Source: Candidatus Hebobacterum abditum (GTDB lineage: Bacteria; Armatimonadota; Hebobacteria; Hebobacterales; Hebobacteraceae). Taken from it: a DNA stretch of 64,000 nucleotides. The first letter of the stretch is position 1. Each line of letters opens with the position of its first letter. The stretch is taken from assembly GCA_029821875.1 (NCBI GenBank), contig JALGXW010000021.1:48354-112353 (forward strand). The letters are read 5' to 3'. The notes beneath the pieces were generated by a model. That model was not told the origin of the DNA. It saw only the letters and a list, made by a program, of their open reading frames with translations, and searched no databases. Shown here in pieces: positions 7,821 through 17,403 of the stretch. The position numbers were made by a program, and so were the translations under genes.

Positions 7821-8951
7821 TCAGAACTCCAGCAGCAACTCCAGTAGCTTTCGGTCGAGCTTGTGGCCGTGGAAGTCCTCGTAGTCGACGTCGGATCGCT
7901 CGGAGTCCAGGATGCCGAAGGCGCCGCGCAGGTTCCACAGCGCGTACCCGATGTTGTGCGACTTCAGGATGTCGAGCACATCGCGAAGCCATGCCAGGAG
8001 CACTGGATGAGGCGTCTTGTTGTAGGCGCCGCCCTCGCCGCAGTGCACGCCCACTCCCTGCGCGGCCAGCTCCGCCCAGGGCCGGTAGAACTCCTCCAGC
8101 GCGCTGCGGTCCCACGTCTTCCCCCATTCCTCGATACCGGGCCAGACCGGCTCCGGCCACTTCATCGCGTCCGGCCCGGCCCACTCGGCCCGGTAGTGGC
8201 TGATTCTGCCGGGCGCGTAGGCGCGGCAGCTCTGCGCGATGCCGAGGTCGGCTAGCTCCGGGCAGGGGACGCTCGCCCACTGCACGCCGTCGGCGATGAT
8301 GAGCCGGTCCGGGTCCACCTCCCGGATCGCCTTCACCGTGGCGCGCACCACTCGCTCGTGGTCCTCCCGGGTCATCTCCGCCACCGGCGCGGCCGGCTCG
8401 TTGATCAGGTTGAAGCTCACCTCCGAGCCGCCGATCCCCTTATAGCGCTCGGCGAACGTCGTCCAGTGCAGGATGAACGCCTCCAGGGCGGCCTCGTCCT
8501 TCCACAGGTTGAACGGCTCCTGCCGCTCTCGGTTCACGCTGTAGCCCGGCCCCCGATGGAAGTTTACGCAGACGTGCAGCCCGTACTTCCGGCCCAACTC
8601 CACCGCCCGATCCACCTTGGCCAGCCCGGCCTCGGCGATCTTCAGCGGGTCATCGTCCTCGATCCAGTGCGTGTAGCACAGCGGCAGCCGCACGAAGTCG
8701 AATCCCCAGTCGGCCATCCAGCGGAAGTCGTCCTCCTGCCAGTTGCCATCGCTGGCCACGAAGAACATCTCCAGCAGGTTGAAGCCGCGCCACCGCGGCA
8801 GCTTTGTCTGTGTCATCTGCTTGGCCTCCATGCCTTGCTTCTGTCCCCAGGCGCGAGCGCCCGACAACGCAGGCAGACCTCCGAGCACGGCCCCTGCGGC
8901 CGCCGCCCTCAGGAATGCCCTTCTGGTGAGCCCGGCGACTTCCCGTGTCAT
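7821..8951 (-). CDS. glycoside hydrolase family 5-like enzyme, Tat-exported
   Basis: The protein begins with a twin-arginine signal (LTRRAFLRAAAAGAVLGGL), so it is exported folded. The mature part is a clan GH-A TIM barrel: the acid/base Glu lies in FNLINEPAAP near residue 185 and the nucleophile Glu probably in GVHCGEGGAYN near residue 305. Other GH5 marks are GFNLLEMF, DFVRLPLCY and CVNFHRGPGYS. Likely action is endo-cleavage of beta-glucans or mannans; specificity is open. The track extends it to 9194, but that overlaps holA heavily. ATG 8951 places the Tat signal at the N-terminus and is used. It starts 23 bases after the holA stop. Confidence 0.9.
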   Translation of the reverse strand: MTREVAGLTRRAFLRAAAAGAVLGGLPALSGARAWGQKQGMEAKQMTQTKLPRWRGFNLLEMFFVASDGNWQEDDFRWMADWGFDFVRLPLCYTHWIEDDDPLKIAEAGLAKVDRAVELGRKYGLHVCVNFHRGPGYSVNRERQEPFNLWKDEAALEAFILHWTTFAERYKGIGGSEVSFNLINEPAAPVAEMTREDHERVVRATVKAIREVDPDRLIIADGVQWASVPCPELADLGIAQSCRAYAPGRISHYRAEWAGPDAMKWPEPVWPGIEEWGKTWDRSALEEFYRPWAELAAQGVGVHCGEGGAYNKTPHPVLLAWLRDVLDILKSHNIGYALWNLRGAFGILDSERSDVDYEDFHGHKLDRKLLELLLEF

Positions 8952-8974
8952 GACCTTGCGCTCCCTCTCGCCGC

Positions 8975-10138
8975 CTACCCAAGAACTCGCTCGCCCGACC
9001 GGCTCTCCCACACCGACAGGTCCACGTCGGTGCACAGCTGAATCACGAGCAGCTCGAGCGCTGCCGCCGGGTCCGCCAGCTTGCCGCGTATCCTCTTGAT
9101 GGCGAGATCGCACCCGTGCATGGCCTGTATCGCCTCGCCTAACTGCTCCCACGACAACTGGCTGGCCTGCCTCACCGTGCGCTGCACAAGCCACGACCGC
9201 CGCCTGAACTGCGCCAGCGCGTTCTTCCTCTCATCCTGTGGCAGGAGCGCGGCCGTCTCCTCGTCCACGTCCTTCCCGGGCCGCCAGCCGTGTTCGACCA
9301 GCAGCTTGGTCTGCCAGATGAGGCGTATCGTCTGGCCGAGCATGCCGAGGACCCGGCCCGGCTCCTCCCGACGGTCCCCGAGCAATCCCCGCAGGATACC
9401 CACCGCGCGCCCGGCCTCGCGCCGCCCAACCGCGTCGAGCAGCCGGAAGATGTCCTCCTCTACCAGGCGCGGGCTTACCTCAGCCACATGCGCGCCCGTG
9501 ATGACGTCCTCGTCCCCGACGAAGAGCACGAGCTTCTGGATCTCCGACTCCAGCTCTCCCAGTCCCACGCCCACCTTCTGCTCGACAAGCTTCCGGGCCG
9601 CCGCGGGCTCGAGCTTCTTGCCTAATTCCTTGGCCCGGCGCGCCGCCCAACTCGCCGCCTCGCGCACCTTCAGGGAGCCAAACTCGATAACAAGCCCGTG
9701 CTTGGCGAGGGCGCGCTGGAGCGCCGCCCGAACTGCCTTCCGCCGTCCGCGGTCTCCGGTCTCACCGGTCACCAGCACGACGCTCACCCCTGGCGGGAGC
9801 GGGCCGACGGCCTTGCTCAGCGAGTCCTGCTCCCGCGGTGCCATGCGCTCCGCCTCGCGTATGACGACCACGCGGGCTCCGCCGAAGAGGGCCCCCGTCT
9901 GGCTGCGATTCAGCACGTCCGAGGCGGTGGCCGAGATTCCGTCCAGGACCTCCCACGTGGGCTCTTCCCCGGCCCCAGCCTCCCGCGCCTCCTGCCGCAG
10001 CGTCGCCAGCGCCTCTCGCTTGAGGTGCTGCTCAGGGCCGTGGAGCAGACACCACTGCCCGAGGCAGCTTGCGTCCTTGGCCTTGAGATGTTCCGCGTAG
10101 GTGCGCTTCACTTCACCCATCTTCGACGGCGGCGTCAC
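8975..10138 (-). CDS. holA: DNA polymerase III subunit delta
   Basis: The 387-residue product has the delta layout. An AAA+-like N-terminal domain carries CLLHGPEQHLKREAL near residue 30 and FGGARVVVIREAERM near residue 85. A lid domain follows (WAARRAKELGKKLEPAAARKLVE), with a helical collar domain (RLVEEDIFRLLDAVGRREAGRA) after that. Delta loads the beta clamp within the clamp-loader complex. The GTG start at 10138 follows CAAGGG and overlaps the end of the DUF5317 gene by 26 bases, so it is translated from the same message. The housekeeping gene sits oddly between membrane-protein genes and a secreted glycoside hydrolase. Confidence 0.93.
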   Translation of the reverse strand: MTPPSKMGEVKRTYAEHLKAKDASCLGQWCLLHGPEQHLKREALATLRQEAREAGAGEEPTWEVLDGISATASDVLNRSQTGALFGGARVVVIREAERMAPREQDSLSKAVGPLPPGVSVVLVTGETGDRGRRKAVRAALQRALAKHGLVIEFGSLKVREAASWAARRAKELGKKLEPAAARKLVEQKVGVGLGELESEIQKLVLFVGDEDVITGAHVAEVSPRLVEEDIFRLLDAVGRREAGRAVGILRGLLGDRREEPGRVLGMLGQTIRLIWQTKLLVEHGWRPGKDVDEETAALLPQDERKNALAQFRRRSWLVQRTVRQASQLSWEQLGEAIQAMHGCDLAIKRIRGKLADPAAALELLVIQLCTDVDLSVWESRSGERVLG

Positions 10139-10706
10139 GGCCCTTGCGCCGAAGGCCGAACGCGCCCAGGCCGTGCAGGATCAACCAGCAGGCTCCGATC
10201 GTCACGAGAATGTCACCGACGCTCCCGGGGCTGAAGAAGCGCGGCCGCGGCACCATCGGAAGCGGCAGCACATCGGCCAGCGGCCGCAGGCGAGTGGCCG
10301 CGGTCGCCGCCTCGTGCATGGTGTAGTCAGGTGAGTCGAGCAACTCGACCAGCCGCGCGCTGCCCGCCCGCTCGGCCAGGCCGCGATCCACAGGCATCGA
10401 TCCGCCGTTGGCAGCGATGACGAGGAAGTTCAGGAGCGCCCCCAGCCCCACCAGCCGTACGCCGGGCAAGTGTCGGTTGAGCCAGAGGCCGCCCAGCAGC
10501 AGCAAGAAGGAGGCGAGGTGAAGGGTCGGCCCCAAAGCCGCTGGCACGGCGGCCTGCCTCGCGCCGAGAACCATCAGGACGACCTGAAGGGCGGCGGCCG
10601 CTATGAATGCGCTCGGCGCCCGCAGGTCCAGGTCCTTCAGGCGAGCGAAACGCCCGCCGGCAATCACGCCGACGATGATCGTGAGGACCGCGGCATCGAG
10701 TAGCAA
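10113..10706 (-). CDS. DUF5317 family membrane protein
   Basis: The 197-residue protein has about four or five membrane segments (LTIIVGVIAGG, FIAAAALQVVLMVLGA, LASFLLLLGGLWL, LGALLNFLVIAANGG and VGDILVTIGACWLILHGLGAF). It also carries the family-typical NGGSMPVD motif after the fourth segment. The function of DUF5317 is unknown. The TTG start at 10706 directly abuts the TAG of the exchanger gene upstream, with GGGAGG 4 bases before it. Its end overlaps holA. It therefore belongs to the same tight operon as the MFS and exchanger genes. Confidence 0.85.
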   Translation of the reverse strand: MLLDAAVLTIIVGVIAGGRFARLKDLDLRAPSAFIAAAALQVVLMVLGARQAAVPAALGPTLHLASFLLLLGGLWLNRHLPGVRLVGLGALLNFLVIAANGGSMPVDRGLAERAGSARLVELLDSPDYTMHEAATAATRLRPLADVLPLPMVPRPRFFSPGSVGDILVTIGACWLILHGLGAFGLRRKGRDAAVEDG

Positions 10707-11825
10707 CTAGCCTCCCGTCGCTGCCATCGCCTTCGGCAGACTGGCGACCACATACCCCACAAACACCAGCCACCACACCAGCCCGATTCCCAGAGCCCAC
10801 GGCGACATCGTTCCACCCTTGCCGAGCCGAACCGTCGCCAGCACCAGCGCCCCGCTGAACAAAGCAAACCCCGCCGATAGCAGCGCTATGTTTCCAGTTG
10901 CCAGGCTGCCGAAGTGCCAATCTGTCAACAGAATCCCCAACGTCACTGGGAACGTGGACTGGAACACCATTGCCCCCGTGATGTTCCCGAGAGAGAGTGT
11001 GTCCTTGCTCTGCCGGATCCAGATCACGGAGTTGAACTTCTCGGGGAGCTCGGTGGCGACGGGCGCGACGACCAGCGCGAAGACCAGGGGTGGGAACCCC
11101 AGTCCCATGCAGATCTCCTGCGTCGCCCGCACGAACTCCACCGCGCCGCCGATGATGAGCCCCAGGGCGAGGAGAACCTGGCCGGACACGGCGCGCAGCC
11201 GGGGGCGCCTTCCCATGAGGAGTGCGCGCCGCTCCTGGTGTGCGACCCGATCGGGGCTGGGACGCAGCAGCGGCAGCGCGGCCCAGATCAGATTCAGGGT
11301 GAGGGGCTCATCCTTCTCGCCCTCCATCGTCTCCCGCAGGTTCAGGTAGAGATAGAAGGCATACACCGCGATGAGTCCCACTGCCACGAACACGCGGACC
11401 CAGTGGCCGACCGGCGCGAAGCTCACTCCGATGGCCGCACCATAGAGCGGAAGGAAGAACCCCAAATCCCGGGTCAAGATCCTCCGATTCACCGTCAACT
11501 GCGGGCCCGTCGCCCTCCGGCTTCGGTAGACCCACGCGGCGAGGGCGGTCACGAAGAAGGCGAGCGTCGCGAGCATGAACGGCGCCCCGAGGATCGCTCC
11601 CAGGCCTATCTCCTCGCTCGCCTGCTCCTTGAAGAACAACAGCGCCACAACGGGAATCATCGTCTCGGGCAGCGCCGTGCCCACCGCCGCGAGGACGCTT
11701 CCGACTGTTCCCTCAGAGAGCTTCAGGCGCACCCCGAGCCATTCCACGCCATTGGTGAACAGCTCGGCGCCCACAATGATAACGATGAAGCTTACGCCCA
11801 GCAGGACGAGGTTCGCGGCCATCAT
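10707..11825 (-). CDS. sodium/calcium exchanger-family (CaCA) cation antiporter
   Basis: The 372-residue protein carries two alpha-repeats of the cation/Ca2+ exchanger superfamily: GTVGSVLAAVGTALPETMIP in the first half and FPPLVFALVVAPVATELPEKF in the second. Each has the acidic residue after the Pro/Ala-rich turn that lines the ion path. About eleven membrane segments are visible, with a cytoplasmic loop (HQERRALLMGRRPRLR) between the halves. It probably exports Ca2+ or another cation against Na+ or H+. It starts 1 base after the MFS stop codon and abuts the DUF5317 start. Confidence 0.9.
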   Translation of the reverse strand: MMAANLVLLGVSFIVIIVGAELFTNGVEWLGVRLKLSEGTVGSVLAAVGTALPETMIPVVALLFFKEQASEEIGLGAILGAPFMLATLAFFVTALAAWVYRSRRATGPQLTVNRRILTRDLGFFLPLYGAAIGVSFAPVGHWVRVFVAVGLIAVYAFYLYLNLRETMEGEKDEPLTLNLIWAALPLLRPSPDRVAHQERRALLMGRRPRLRAVSGQVLLALGLIIGGAVEFVRATQEICMGLGFPPLVFALVVAPVATELPEKFNSVIWIRQSKDTLSLGNITGAMVFQSTFPVTLGILLTDWHFGSLATGNIALLSAGFALFSGALVLATVRLGKGGTMSPWALGIGLVWWLVFVGYVVASLPKAMAATGG

Positions 11826-13115
11826 TTAGGTGCCCGACTCTGGGGGTTCGCCGACTCGCGCGGTGCTGCCTCCCCAGCCAGGATGCAGGCAGCAGAGAGC
11901 GACCGCGGCGGCCACGGTCAGCACGGCGGCGGAGCCATACCATATGTAGTGGATGTCGACTTCCCACAGGGCGCCCCCCCAAAGCGGGCCGAGGAAGCCT
12001 CCGGCCCCCTGGGCCGTGGCCATGAGGCCCATCATCAATCCGCGCTTCCCTTCGGGGGCCAAGTCGGCCACCAGTGCCAGCCAGGCCGGGAGGCCGAACA
12101 GGAAGCCGAGCACGACGACCACGCCGGCAAGGAGGAGTGTCACGATGGAGTCGCAGAGGGGAACGACCCACAGACCCGCGGCGGCGGTCACCGTCGCGAC
12201 CTGCACCACGCGGTTGCGCGGCCACCGGTCCACCATGTGGCCCACCGGGATGCCGAGGATGCCGGCCGGGACGAAGAGCAGGAGCAGCAGGAACCCCACA
12301 TCGCTCCGCGCGATATTCGAGACTTCCTTCATGTAGGGGGCCATGAACGGCCCCAGCGTGGTGACGGCCAGCATCTCGCCGAACGAGATCACCAGGATGA
12401 CAGCAATCACCTTCGCCGACGGCATACTGCCTGCGGGCGCGGTCTCTCTCCGCTCGGCCACACGAGCGCGGCTTTCCGGCAGTGTCCTGGCGACCAGCGC
12501 GGCGCCGGCGGCGGCCGCCGCCGCGAGGGCGAAGGGGGCCTTGCTGACCCACTCCGCACCGGCCCCGAGGCTGGTGGCGAATCGCATGGCGAGGCCGGCG
12601 AGGGTGGGCCCAAGTGCCAGGCCCGCGAAGTAGGCTGTGTTCATCACGCTCATGGCCACACCGCGCCGCTCCCGTGGAACGTTGTCCGGAGCCGCCGCAA
12701 ACAGCGGCGGCCACAGCGCGGCCGCGCCGACTCCGTCGAGAGCTCGCAGTGGCACGAGCATTGCGAAGATCAGTATGGGAGTGAGGACGAAGACGTGCGT
12801 GGGGACGAAGCAGATCACAACCGGAGTTAGGATGCAGAGCGTCAGACCCGCGGAGGCGAAGACGCGCCGGCCGTAGCGATCGGAGAGATGGCCGAAGGGG
12901 AACTTGAGCAGGGTCTCCGCAACGAGGAAGGTGGATGCCAGGATGCTCAGCGTGCGGGCCCGCTGCTTCAGATCATACAGGACATAGAAGGGCAGCGCGT
13001 AGTTGTTGATCGCAGCAAAGACGATCTCGCCCAGTGCCGCAACCAGAGCCATCCGAGCAAGCACCGGGTAGCTGCGAAAGACCGCCACATAGGTGCGGTG
13101 TAGGAATCGAAGCAT
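11826..13115 (-). CDS. major facilitator superfamily transporter
   Basis: The 429-residue protein shows twelve membrane segments in two halves. The MFS signature loop GHLSDRYGRRVFASAG lies between segments 2 and 3, with a weaker copy (GHMVDRWPRNRV) in the second half. It is likely a drug or small-metabolite exporter; the substrate cannot be told. It is the first gene of the compact leftward run MFS, CaCA exchanger, DUF5317, holA, GH5. The rtcB stop lies 70 bases upstream. Confidence 0.9.
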   Translation of the reverse strand: MLRFLHRTYVAVFRSYPVLARMALVAALGEIVFAAINNYALPFYVLYDLKQRARTLSILASTFLVAETLLKFPFGHLSDRYGRRVFASAGLTLCILTPVVICFVPTHVFVLTPILIFAMLVPLRALDGVGAAALWPPLFAAAPDNVPRERRGVAMSVMNTAYFAGLALGPTLAGLAMRFATSLGAGAEWVSKAPFALAAAAAAGAALVARTLPESRARVAERRETAPAGSMPSAKVIAVILVISFGEMLAVTTLGPFMAPYMKEVSNIARSDVGFLLLLLFVPAGILGIPVGHMVDRWPRNRVVQVATVTAAAGLWVVPLCDSIVTLLLAGVVVVLGFLFGLPAWLALVADLAPEGKRGLMMGLMATAQGAGGFLGPLWGGALWEVDIHYIWYGSAAVLTVAAAVALCCLHPGWGGSTARVGEPPESGT

Positions 13116-13185
13116 GGGCGAGACGGGCAGAACCCGCCTCGCCTTTCTGCGCGGCGGGCAGGCGCTCCTTTTCGCGAGTCCCTCG

Positions 13186-14646
13186 CTATCCCTTCATCAC
13201 GCCGAGCGGGACCAGCCTCGCAACCAGTTTCGAGATGCCGGCCCCATCGCACGTCCGGACGACTTCGTCGACGTCTTTGTACGCCTCCGGCATCTCCTCC
13301 GCCAACACTTTCGGGCTGGCAGCCCGGACGTAGACTCCCTTCTTTCCCAGCTCCTGTCTGATGTCACGCCCCCGCGCGGCGCGGATCGCTCCATGCCGGC
13401 TCATCACCCGGCCCGCGCCATGACAGGTGGAGCCCCATGTCTCCTTCATCGCCCGCTCCGTCCCAACGCACAGATAGGAGGCCGTGCCCATGCTGCCCGG
13501 GACGATGACCGGCTGGCCGGTCTTCCGGTGGAGGGGAATGAGCTCCGGCCGAGCGGGGCCGAAGGCGCGGGTCGCTCCCTTCCTATGAACGCAGAGGGTC
13601 TTGCGCACGCCGCCCACCTCATGCTCCTCGATCTTGGCGATGTTATGGGCCACGTCGTAGACGATCTCCATTCCGAGCTTCTGGGCGCCCGCGCCGAACA
13701 CGCGCTCGAAGGCCTCTCGGGTCCAGTGCGTGATGCACTGGCGGTTGGCCCAGGCGTAGTTCGCGGCCGCCGCCATGCCGGCCAGGTAGCTCTGCCCCTC
13801 CGGCGACTCCACCGGGGCGCAGGCGAGCTGTTTGTCGGGGAGCTCGAGGCCGTACTTGCTCACCGCCCGCTGCATCACCTTGAGCGAGTCGTCGCACACC
13901 TGATAGCCGAGGCCGCGGGAGCCCGTGTGGATCATGACTGCGACCTGCCCGGCCTCTGTTATACCAAGCTCACGGGCGATCGCCTCATCGAAGATCTCGT
14001 CCACGACCTGGACCTCGAGGAAATGGTTGCCCGCGCCCAGGGTCCCAAGCTGCGGCCGGCCGCGCTGGATAGCGCGGTCCGACAGCGCGCTCGGGTCGGC
14101 GCCCTCGATGCGGCCGCCTCCTTCGATGTGATCGGTATCCTCGGACCAGCCCATCCCGCGGGAAACGCCCCACTGCGAGCCCTGAGTGAGCACCTTCCTC
14201 AGCTCGGCGGCATCGATTCGCACCTTCCCCTTGCTGCCGACTCCCGAGGGGACGTCGACGAAGAGCTGATTCACGATGTCCTTGATCTTCGGCTCGACGT
14301 CTTCGCGGGCGAGGTTCGTGCGGAGCAGGCGGACGCCGCAGTTGATGTCATAGCCCACCCCGCCGGGTGACACGACGCCCTCTTTCACGTCCGTCGCGGC
14401 CACCCCGCCGATGGGGAACCCGTAGCCGTAGTGGATATCGGGCATGGCCATGGAATGGCCGACGAGGCCGGGCAGACAGGCGACATTGGCCACCTGCTCG
14501 AGCGAGTTGTCCGACCTGATCTCTCGCATCATCTCGCCCGAGGCGTACACGATCGCATCGCTGCGCATCTCCGGCTTGTACTTGCGCGGGATGCGCCAGC
14601 GATACTCGTCGATCCGCTCGATGGGTCCGCTCCACCGCTGTGCCAT
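13186..14646 (-). CDS. rtcB: RtcB-family RNA ligase
   Basis: This full-length (486 residues) RtcB joins 2',3'-cyclic phosphate or 3'-phosphate RNA ends to 5'-OH ends using GTP and Mn2+. Metal and catalytic residues are visible in VGYDINCGVRLL, GTLGAGNHFLEV, MIHTGSRGLGYQ, DVAHNIAKIEEH and STCHGAGRVMSR; the His of the last motif is the guanylylation site. No archease gene is next to it. In bacteria RtcB is used for RNA repair or tRNA healing. The ATG is preceded by a purine-rich GGGGAGAG and a good promoter. Confidence 0.96.
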   Translation of the reverse strand: MAQRWSGPIERIDEYRWRIPRKYKPEMRSDAIVYASGEMMREIRSDNSLEQVANVACLPGLVGHSMAMPDIHYGYGFPIGGVAATDVKEGVVSPGGVGYDINCGVRLLRTNLAREDVEPKIKDIVNQLFVDVPSGVGSKGKVRIDAAELRKVLTQGSQWGVSRGMGWSEDTDHIEGGGRIEGADPSALSDRAIQRGRPQLGTLGAGNHFLEVQVVDEIFDEAIARELGITEAGQVAVMIHTGSRGLGYQVCDDSLKVMQRAVSKYGLELPDKQLACAPVESPEGQSYLAGMAAAANYAWANRQCITHWTREAFERVFGAGAQKLGMEIVYDVAHNIAKIEEHEVGGVRKTLCVHRKGATRAFGPARPELIPLHRKTGQPVIVPGSMGTASYLCVGTERAMKETWGSTCHGAGRVMSRHGAIRAARGRDIRQELGKKGVYVRAASPKVLAEEMPEAYKDVDEVVRTCDGAGISKLVARLVPLGVMKG

Positions 14647-14703
14647 GGTATGCTCTCCCCGCCTCTCGACTCTCCGCTTCGCCGCTTCACATCAGACACA
14701 GAG

Positions 14704-14732
14704 AATGTATCAGAGACCAGGGACGGACTCAA
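14704..14732 (-). promoter_or_regulatory. sigma70-type promoter for rtcB
   Basis: On the minus strand TTGAGT and TACATT are separated by 17 bases. They place a start near 14697, about 50 bases before the rtcB ATG. Seen by eye. Confidence 0.6.
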
Positions 14733-14772
14733 GGGAATCGTGAACGAATACGGCTGGGTCGGGGGCCCCGAG

Positions 14773-17280
14773 CTAGAGTTCTGCCTGCAGTTCGTCGATG
14801 CGGGCCGCGTACTGGTCGACCGCCTGCCTGGCCGTCTCACTGTCGCCGCTCTCGGAGTGGATGTGGAACAGGGGCGCGGAGACATCGGGCAGGACGAGCA
14901 CCCAGCCGCCGTCCAGGTGGATCTTGATGCCGTCGAGATGCTCCACGTGCAGGGCGCTGCTCTCTTCGTGCAGGCGGCGCATCACCGTCCCCTTGTGCTC
15001 CCAGGGGCACTGCACTTGACTTCGAGCCCGGTAGTACCTCGGCATGCGGGCACGGACCTGGCTCAGCCGCTGGCCGCTGAGCGCCAGGAGCTCCAGCAGC
15101 TTGCCCACGGCCAGCATCGCGTCGAAGGCGGGCAGGAAGCGCGGGAAGATGAAGCCGCCCTCGGTGTTGCCCGCGAAGACGAGGCCGGGCGTGCTCCCCG
15201 CCGTCTCCATGAGGGAGCGAGAGTCCGCCTTCGTCCTGATGACGCTTGCCCCATGCCCCCGGCAGATCTCTTCGATCCCGGAGGTGGCGCTGAAAGGCAC
15301 CGCCACCTGCGCGCCGTGGTCCGCGCCCTGGAGCACCAGGTCGGCGAAGACCAGCAGGAGATCGTCGCCCACCAGCGCCTCGCCGGTCTCGTCGATGGCG
15401 GCCAAGCGCTCGCCATGGCTTCCCATGAGCAGCCCCAGGTCGGCCTTCAGCGCGTGTACAACATCTCCCATTTCGACCACGCGTTCGCTTCTCGAAGACC
15501 ACGGTTCCTCTGAGCGAGTGGGATCGACGAAGGCGTTGAGCGCTGTGGACTCACACCCGAGCCGGCCGAGCACCTGGGGCATGAGCAGACAGAGGGGGCC
15601 GTAGGCATAGTCGATGACGAGCTTCGGCCGCCAGCGCGAGATCGCCTGCTCGTCGAGGAAGTTGAGAAAGTCCTCGGTGTAGTACTCCATCGTCCGGCCG
15701 AGGAATTCGAGACTGCCCACTGCGTCGAGCGGGGCGCGCCTGAAATCCTCACGGAAGAAGATGCTCTCGATCCTGCGCTCCGCGCTGCGGTCCAAGTTCT
15801 TGCCGGTGCCGTCGAAGAACTCGACGACCATCTGCCCGGGCTCCGTCGATGAGGCGGAGACGTGGATGCCGCCGGCCGCCCCTGATATGTTCGCCATGTG
15901 CCGGGCGACGGCGCCGGGCATGATCCGGAGGTCCAGCACATTGGCGCCCACCGACATGAGGCCCGCGATGACGGCCCGCTTCGCCATGCGCGAGGCATGA
16001 TGGGAGTCGCGGCTCGTGATCACCTGCGCCCCCGCCTCGAGGTAGGCTCCGAACGCCGCGCCCAACTTGGCGGCGAACTCGGGCGTGATCTCGATGTTCG
16101 CCAGGCCGCTCACGCCGCTCGACCGGAACAGGGCCCCCGGCCACTTCGTGCCCCAGACGAGGCTCATCGTGACCTTGGAGCCGCGTTCTGTGACCTTATC
16201 CGGCCACATGCGGATGCGGGGCATCACGGAGGTGCCCTCTTCGAGCAGACACCTGTCGCCGACCACCGCCCCCTCGTTGATGGTGACATTCCGCTTGGCG
16301 ACGACGTTGCGGCAGACGGTGGCGGCCTTGACGCGGGCGCCGTGCCCGAGGTAGGTGCCGCTCCACACCACGGAGTGCTCGACCTGCGCGCCGGCCTCGA
16401 TCACGCAGTTGTCCCCCACGACCGCCAGCGGCCCCACCTGTGCCCCCGGCCCGACGCTGCAACCGTGCCCGATGAGCACAGGCGCCCGCAGCTCGGACCC
16501 GGGGTCGAGCCTCGTGTCCTCACCCACCCAGACCCCTTCATCTCGCGCCTCCCCGGGCAGGTCGGCCCGCACCTTCCCCAGCAGGCAGTCATGATTCGCC
16601 GCCTGGTACTGCTCGAGGGTGCCGACATCGGTCCAGTAGCCCTCGGCGACATAGCCGCAAAGGAGCTTACCCTCGCTGAGAAGAGCTGGATAGAGATCCT
16701 TGCTGAAGTCGTATGGGCGCTCAGCGGGAATGCGCTCCAGCGCCTCGGGCTCCAGGATGTAGATACCTGTGTTGACCGTGTCGGAGAACACTTCCCCCGG
16801 GCCCGGCTTCTCGAGGAACCGTTCGATCGTGCCCTCTCCGTCGAGGATCACGACACCGTATTCCAACGGGTCGGGTACTCTCGTGAGAACGAGAGTCGCG
16901 ACCGCGCCGCGTGCCCTGTGGAACTCGATGGCCGGCCGCAGGTCGAAGTCCGTGAGAGCATCTCCGCTGATGATGAGGAAGGTGTCGCCGAGGCGGTCGA
17001 TCAGGCGGCGGACCGAGCCGGCCGTGCCCAGGGGCGCATCTTCGACGGCATACTCGAGCTCGATCCCGAACTCCTCGCCGTCCCCGAAGTAGCTCTCGAC
17101 TTCGTCCGCCAGATAGTGCAGCGTGGCGAAGCCCTTCCGCACACCTAGCCCCGCCAGCAGGCGGAGGATATGGTGCATGATGGGCCGGTTGGCAACCGGC
17201 GCCATCGGCTTGGGCAGATCGCAGGTCAGAGGGCGCAACCGAGCGCCTTCCCCACCCGCCATTATGACTGTCTGGATCAT
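14773..17280 (-). CDS. sugar nucleotidyltransferase fused to a degenerate phosphomannomutase-like domain
   Basis: Residues 1-240 form a nucleotidyltransferase with IMAGGEGARLRPLTCDLPKP at the start. Residues 250-375 are left-handed beta-helix hexapeptide repeats. Residues 385-835 resemble phosphomannomutase/phosphoglucomutase. The family is annotated as mannose-1-phosphate guanylyltransferase. In the mutase part the usual TASHNP serine loop reads HVSASSTEPGQ (near 472) and the DGDxDR metal loop reads LMGSHGERL (near 620). Both catalytic signatures are therefore lost, and the domain is probably structural or regulatory. The start is set at ATG 17280 (835 residues, MIQTVIMAGG) with GAGAGGG upstream; the track extends it to 17397. 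Confidence 0.9.
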   Translation of the reverse strand: MIQTVIMAGGEGARLRPLTCDLPKPMAPVANRPIMHHILRLLAGLGVRKGFATLHYLADEVESYFGDGEEFGIELEYAVEDAPLGTAGSVRRLIDRLGDTFLIISGDALTDFDLRPAIEFHRARGAVATLVLTRVPDPLEYGVVILDGEGTIERFLEKPGPGEVFSDTVNTGIYILEPEALERIPAERPYDFSKDLYPALLSEGKLLCGYVAEGYWTDVGTLEQYQAANHDCLLGKVRADLPGEARDEGVWVGEDTRLDPGSELRAPVLIGHGCSVGPGAQVGPLAVVGDNCVIEAGAQVEHSVVWSGTYLGHGARVKAATVCRNVVAKRNVTINEGAVVGDRCLLEEGTSVMPRIRMWPDKVTERGSKVTMSLVWGTKWPGALFRSSGVSGLANIEITPEFAAKLGAAFGAYLEAGAQVITSRDSHHASRMAKRAVIAGLMSVGANVLDLRIMPGAVARHMANISGAAGGIHVSASSTEPGQMVVEFFDGTGKNLDRSAERRIESIFFREDFRRAPLDAVGSLEFLGRTMEYYTEDFLNFLDEQAISRWRPKLVIDYAYGPLCLLMPQVLGRLGCESTALNAFVDPTRSEEPWSSRSERVVEMGDVVHALKADLGLLMGSHGERLAAIDETGEALVGDDLLLVFADLVLQGADHGAQVAVPFSATSGIEEICRGHGASVIRTKADSRSLMETAGSTPGLVFAGNTEGGFIFPRFLPAFDAMLAVGKLLELLALSGQRLSQVRARMPRYYRARSQVQCPWEHKGTVMRRLHEESSALHVEHLDGIKIHLDGGWVLVLPDVSAPLFHIHSESGDSETARQAVDQYAARIDELQAEL

Positions 17281-17403
17281 CGCCCTCTCTCCCCCGTCAA
17301 CTCCTTTCGACCGACAAGGCCCGTCCGATCCCCCAAGCCCGCGCTCTCCGGGAACTCTGCCCCTGGAACACACACCCCCCGGCCGGGCCCCTGGCAAGCC
17401 ACC

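Noticed and set aside
10914-12830. A 638-residue plus-strand ORF
   Set aside because: It is rich in His, Arg, Gly and Glu as antisense of GC-rich membrane-protein genes. The opposite strand encodes clear CaCA and MFS proteins.
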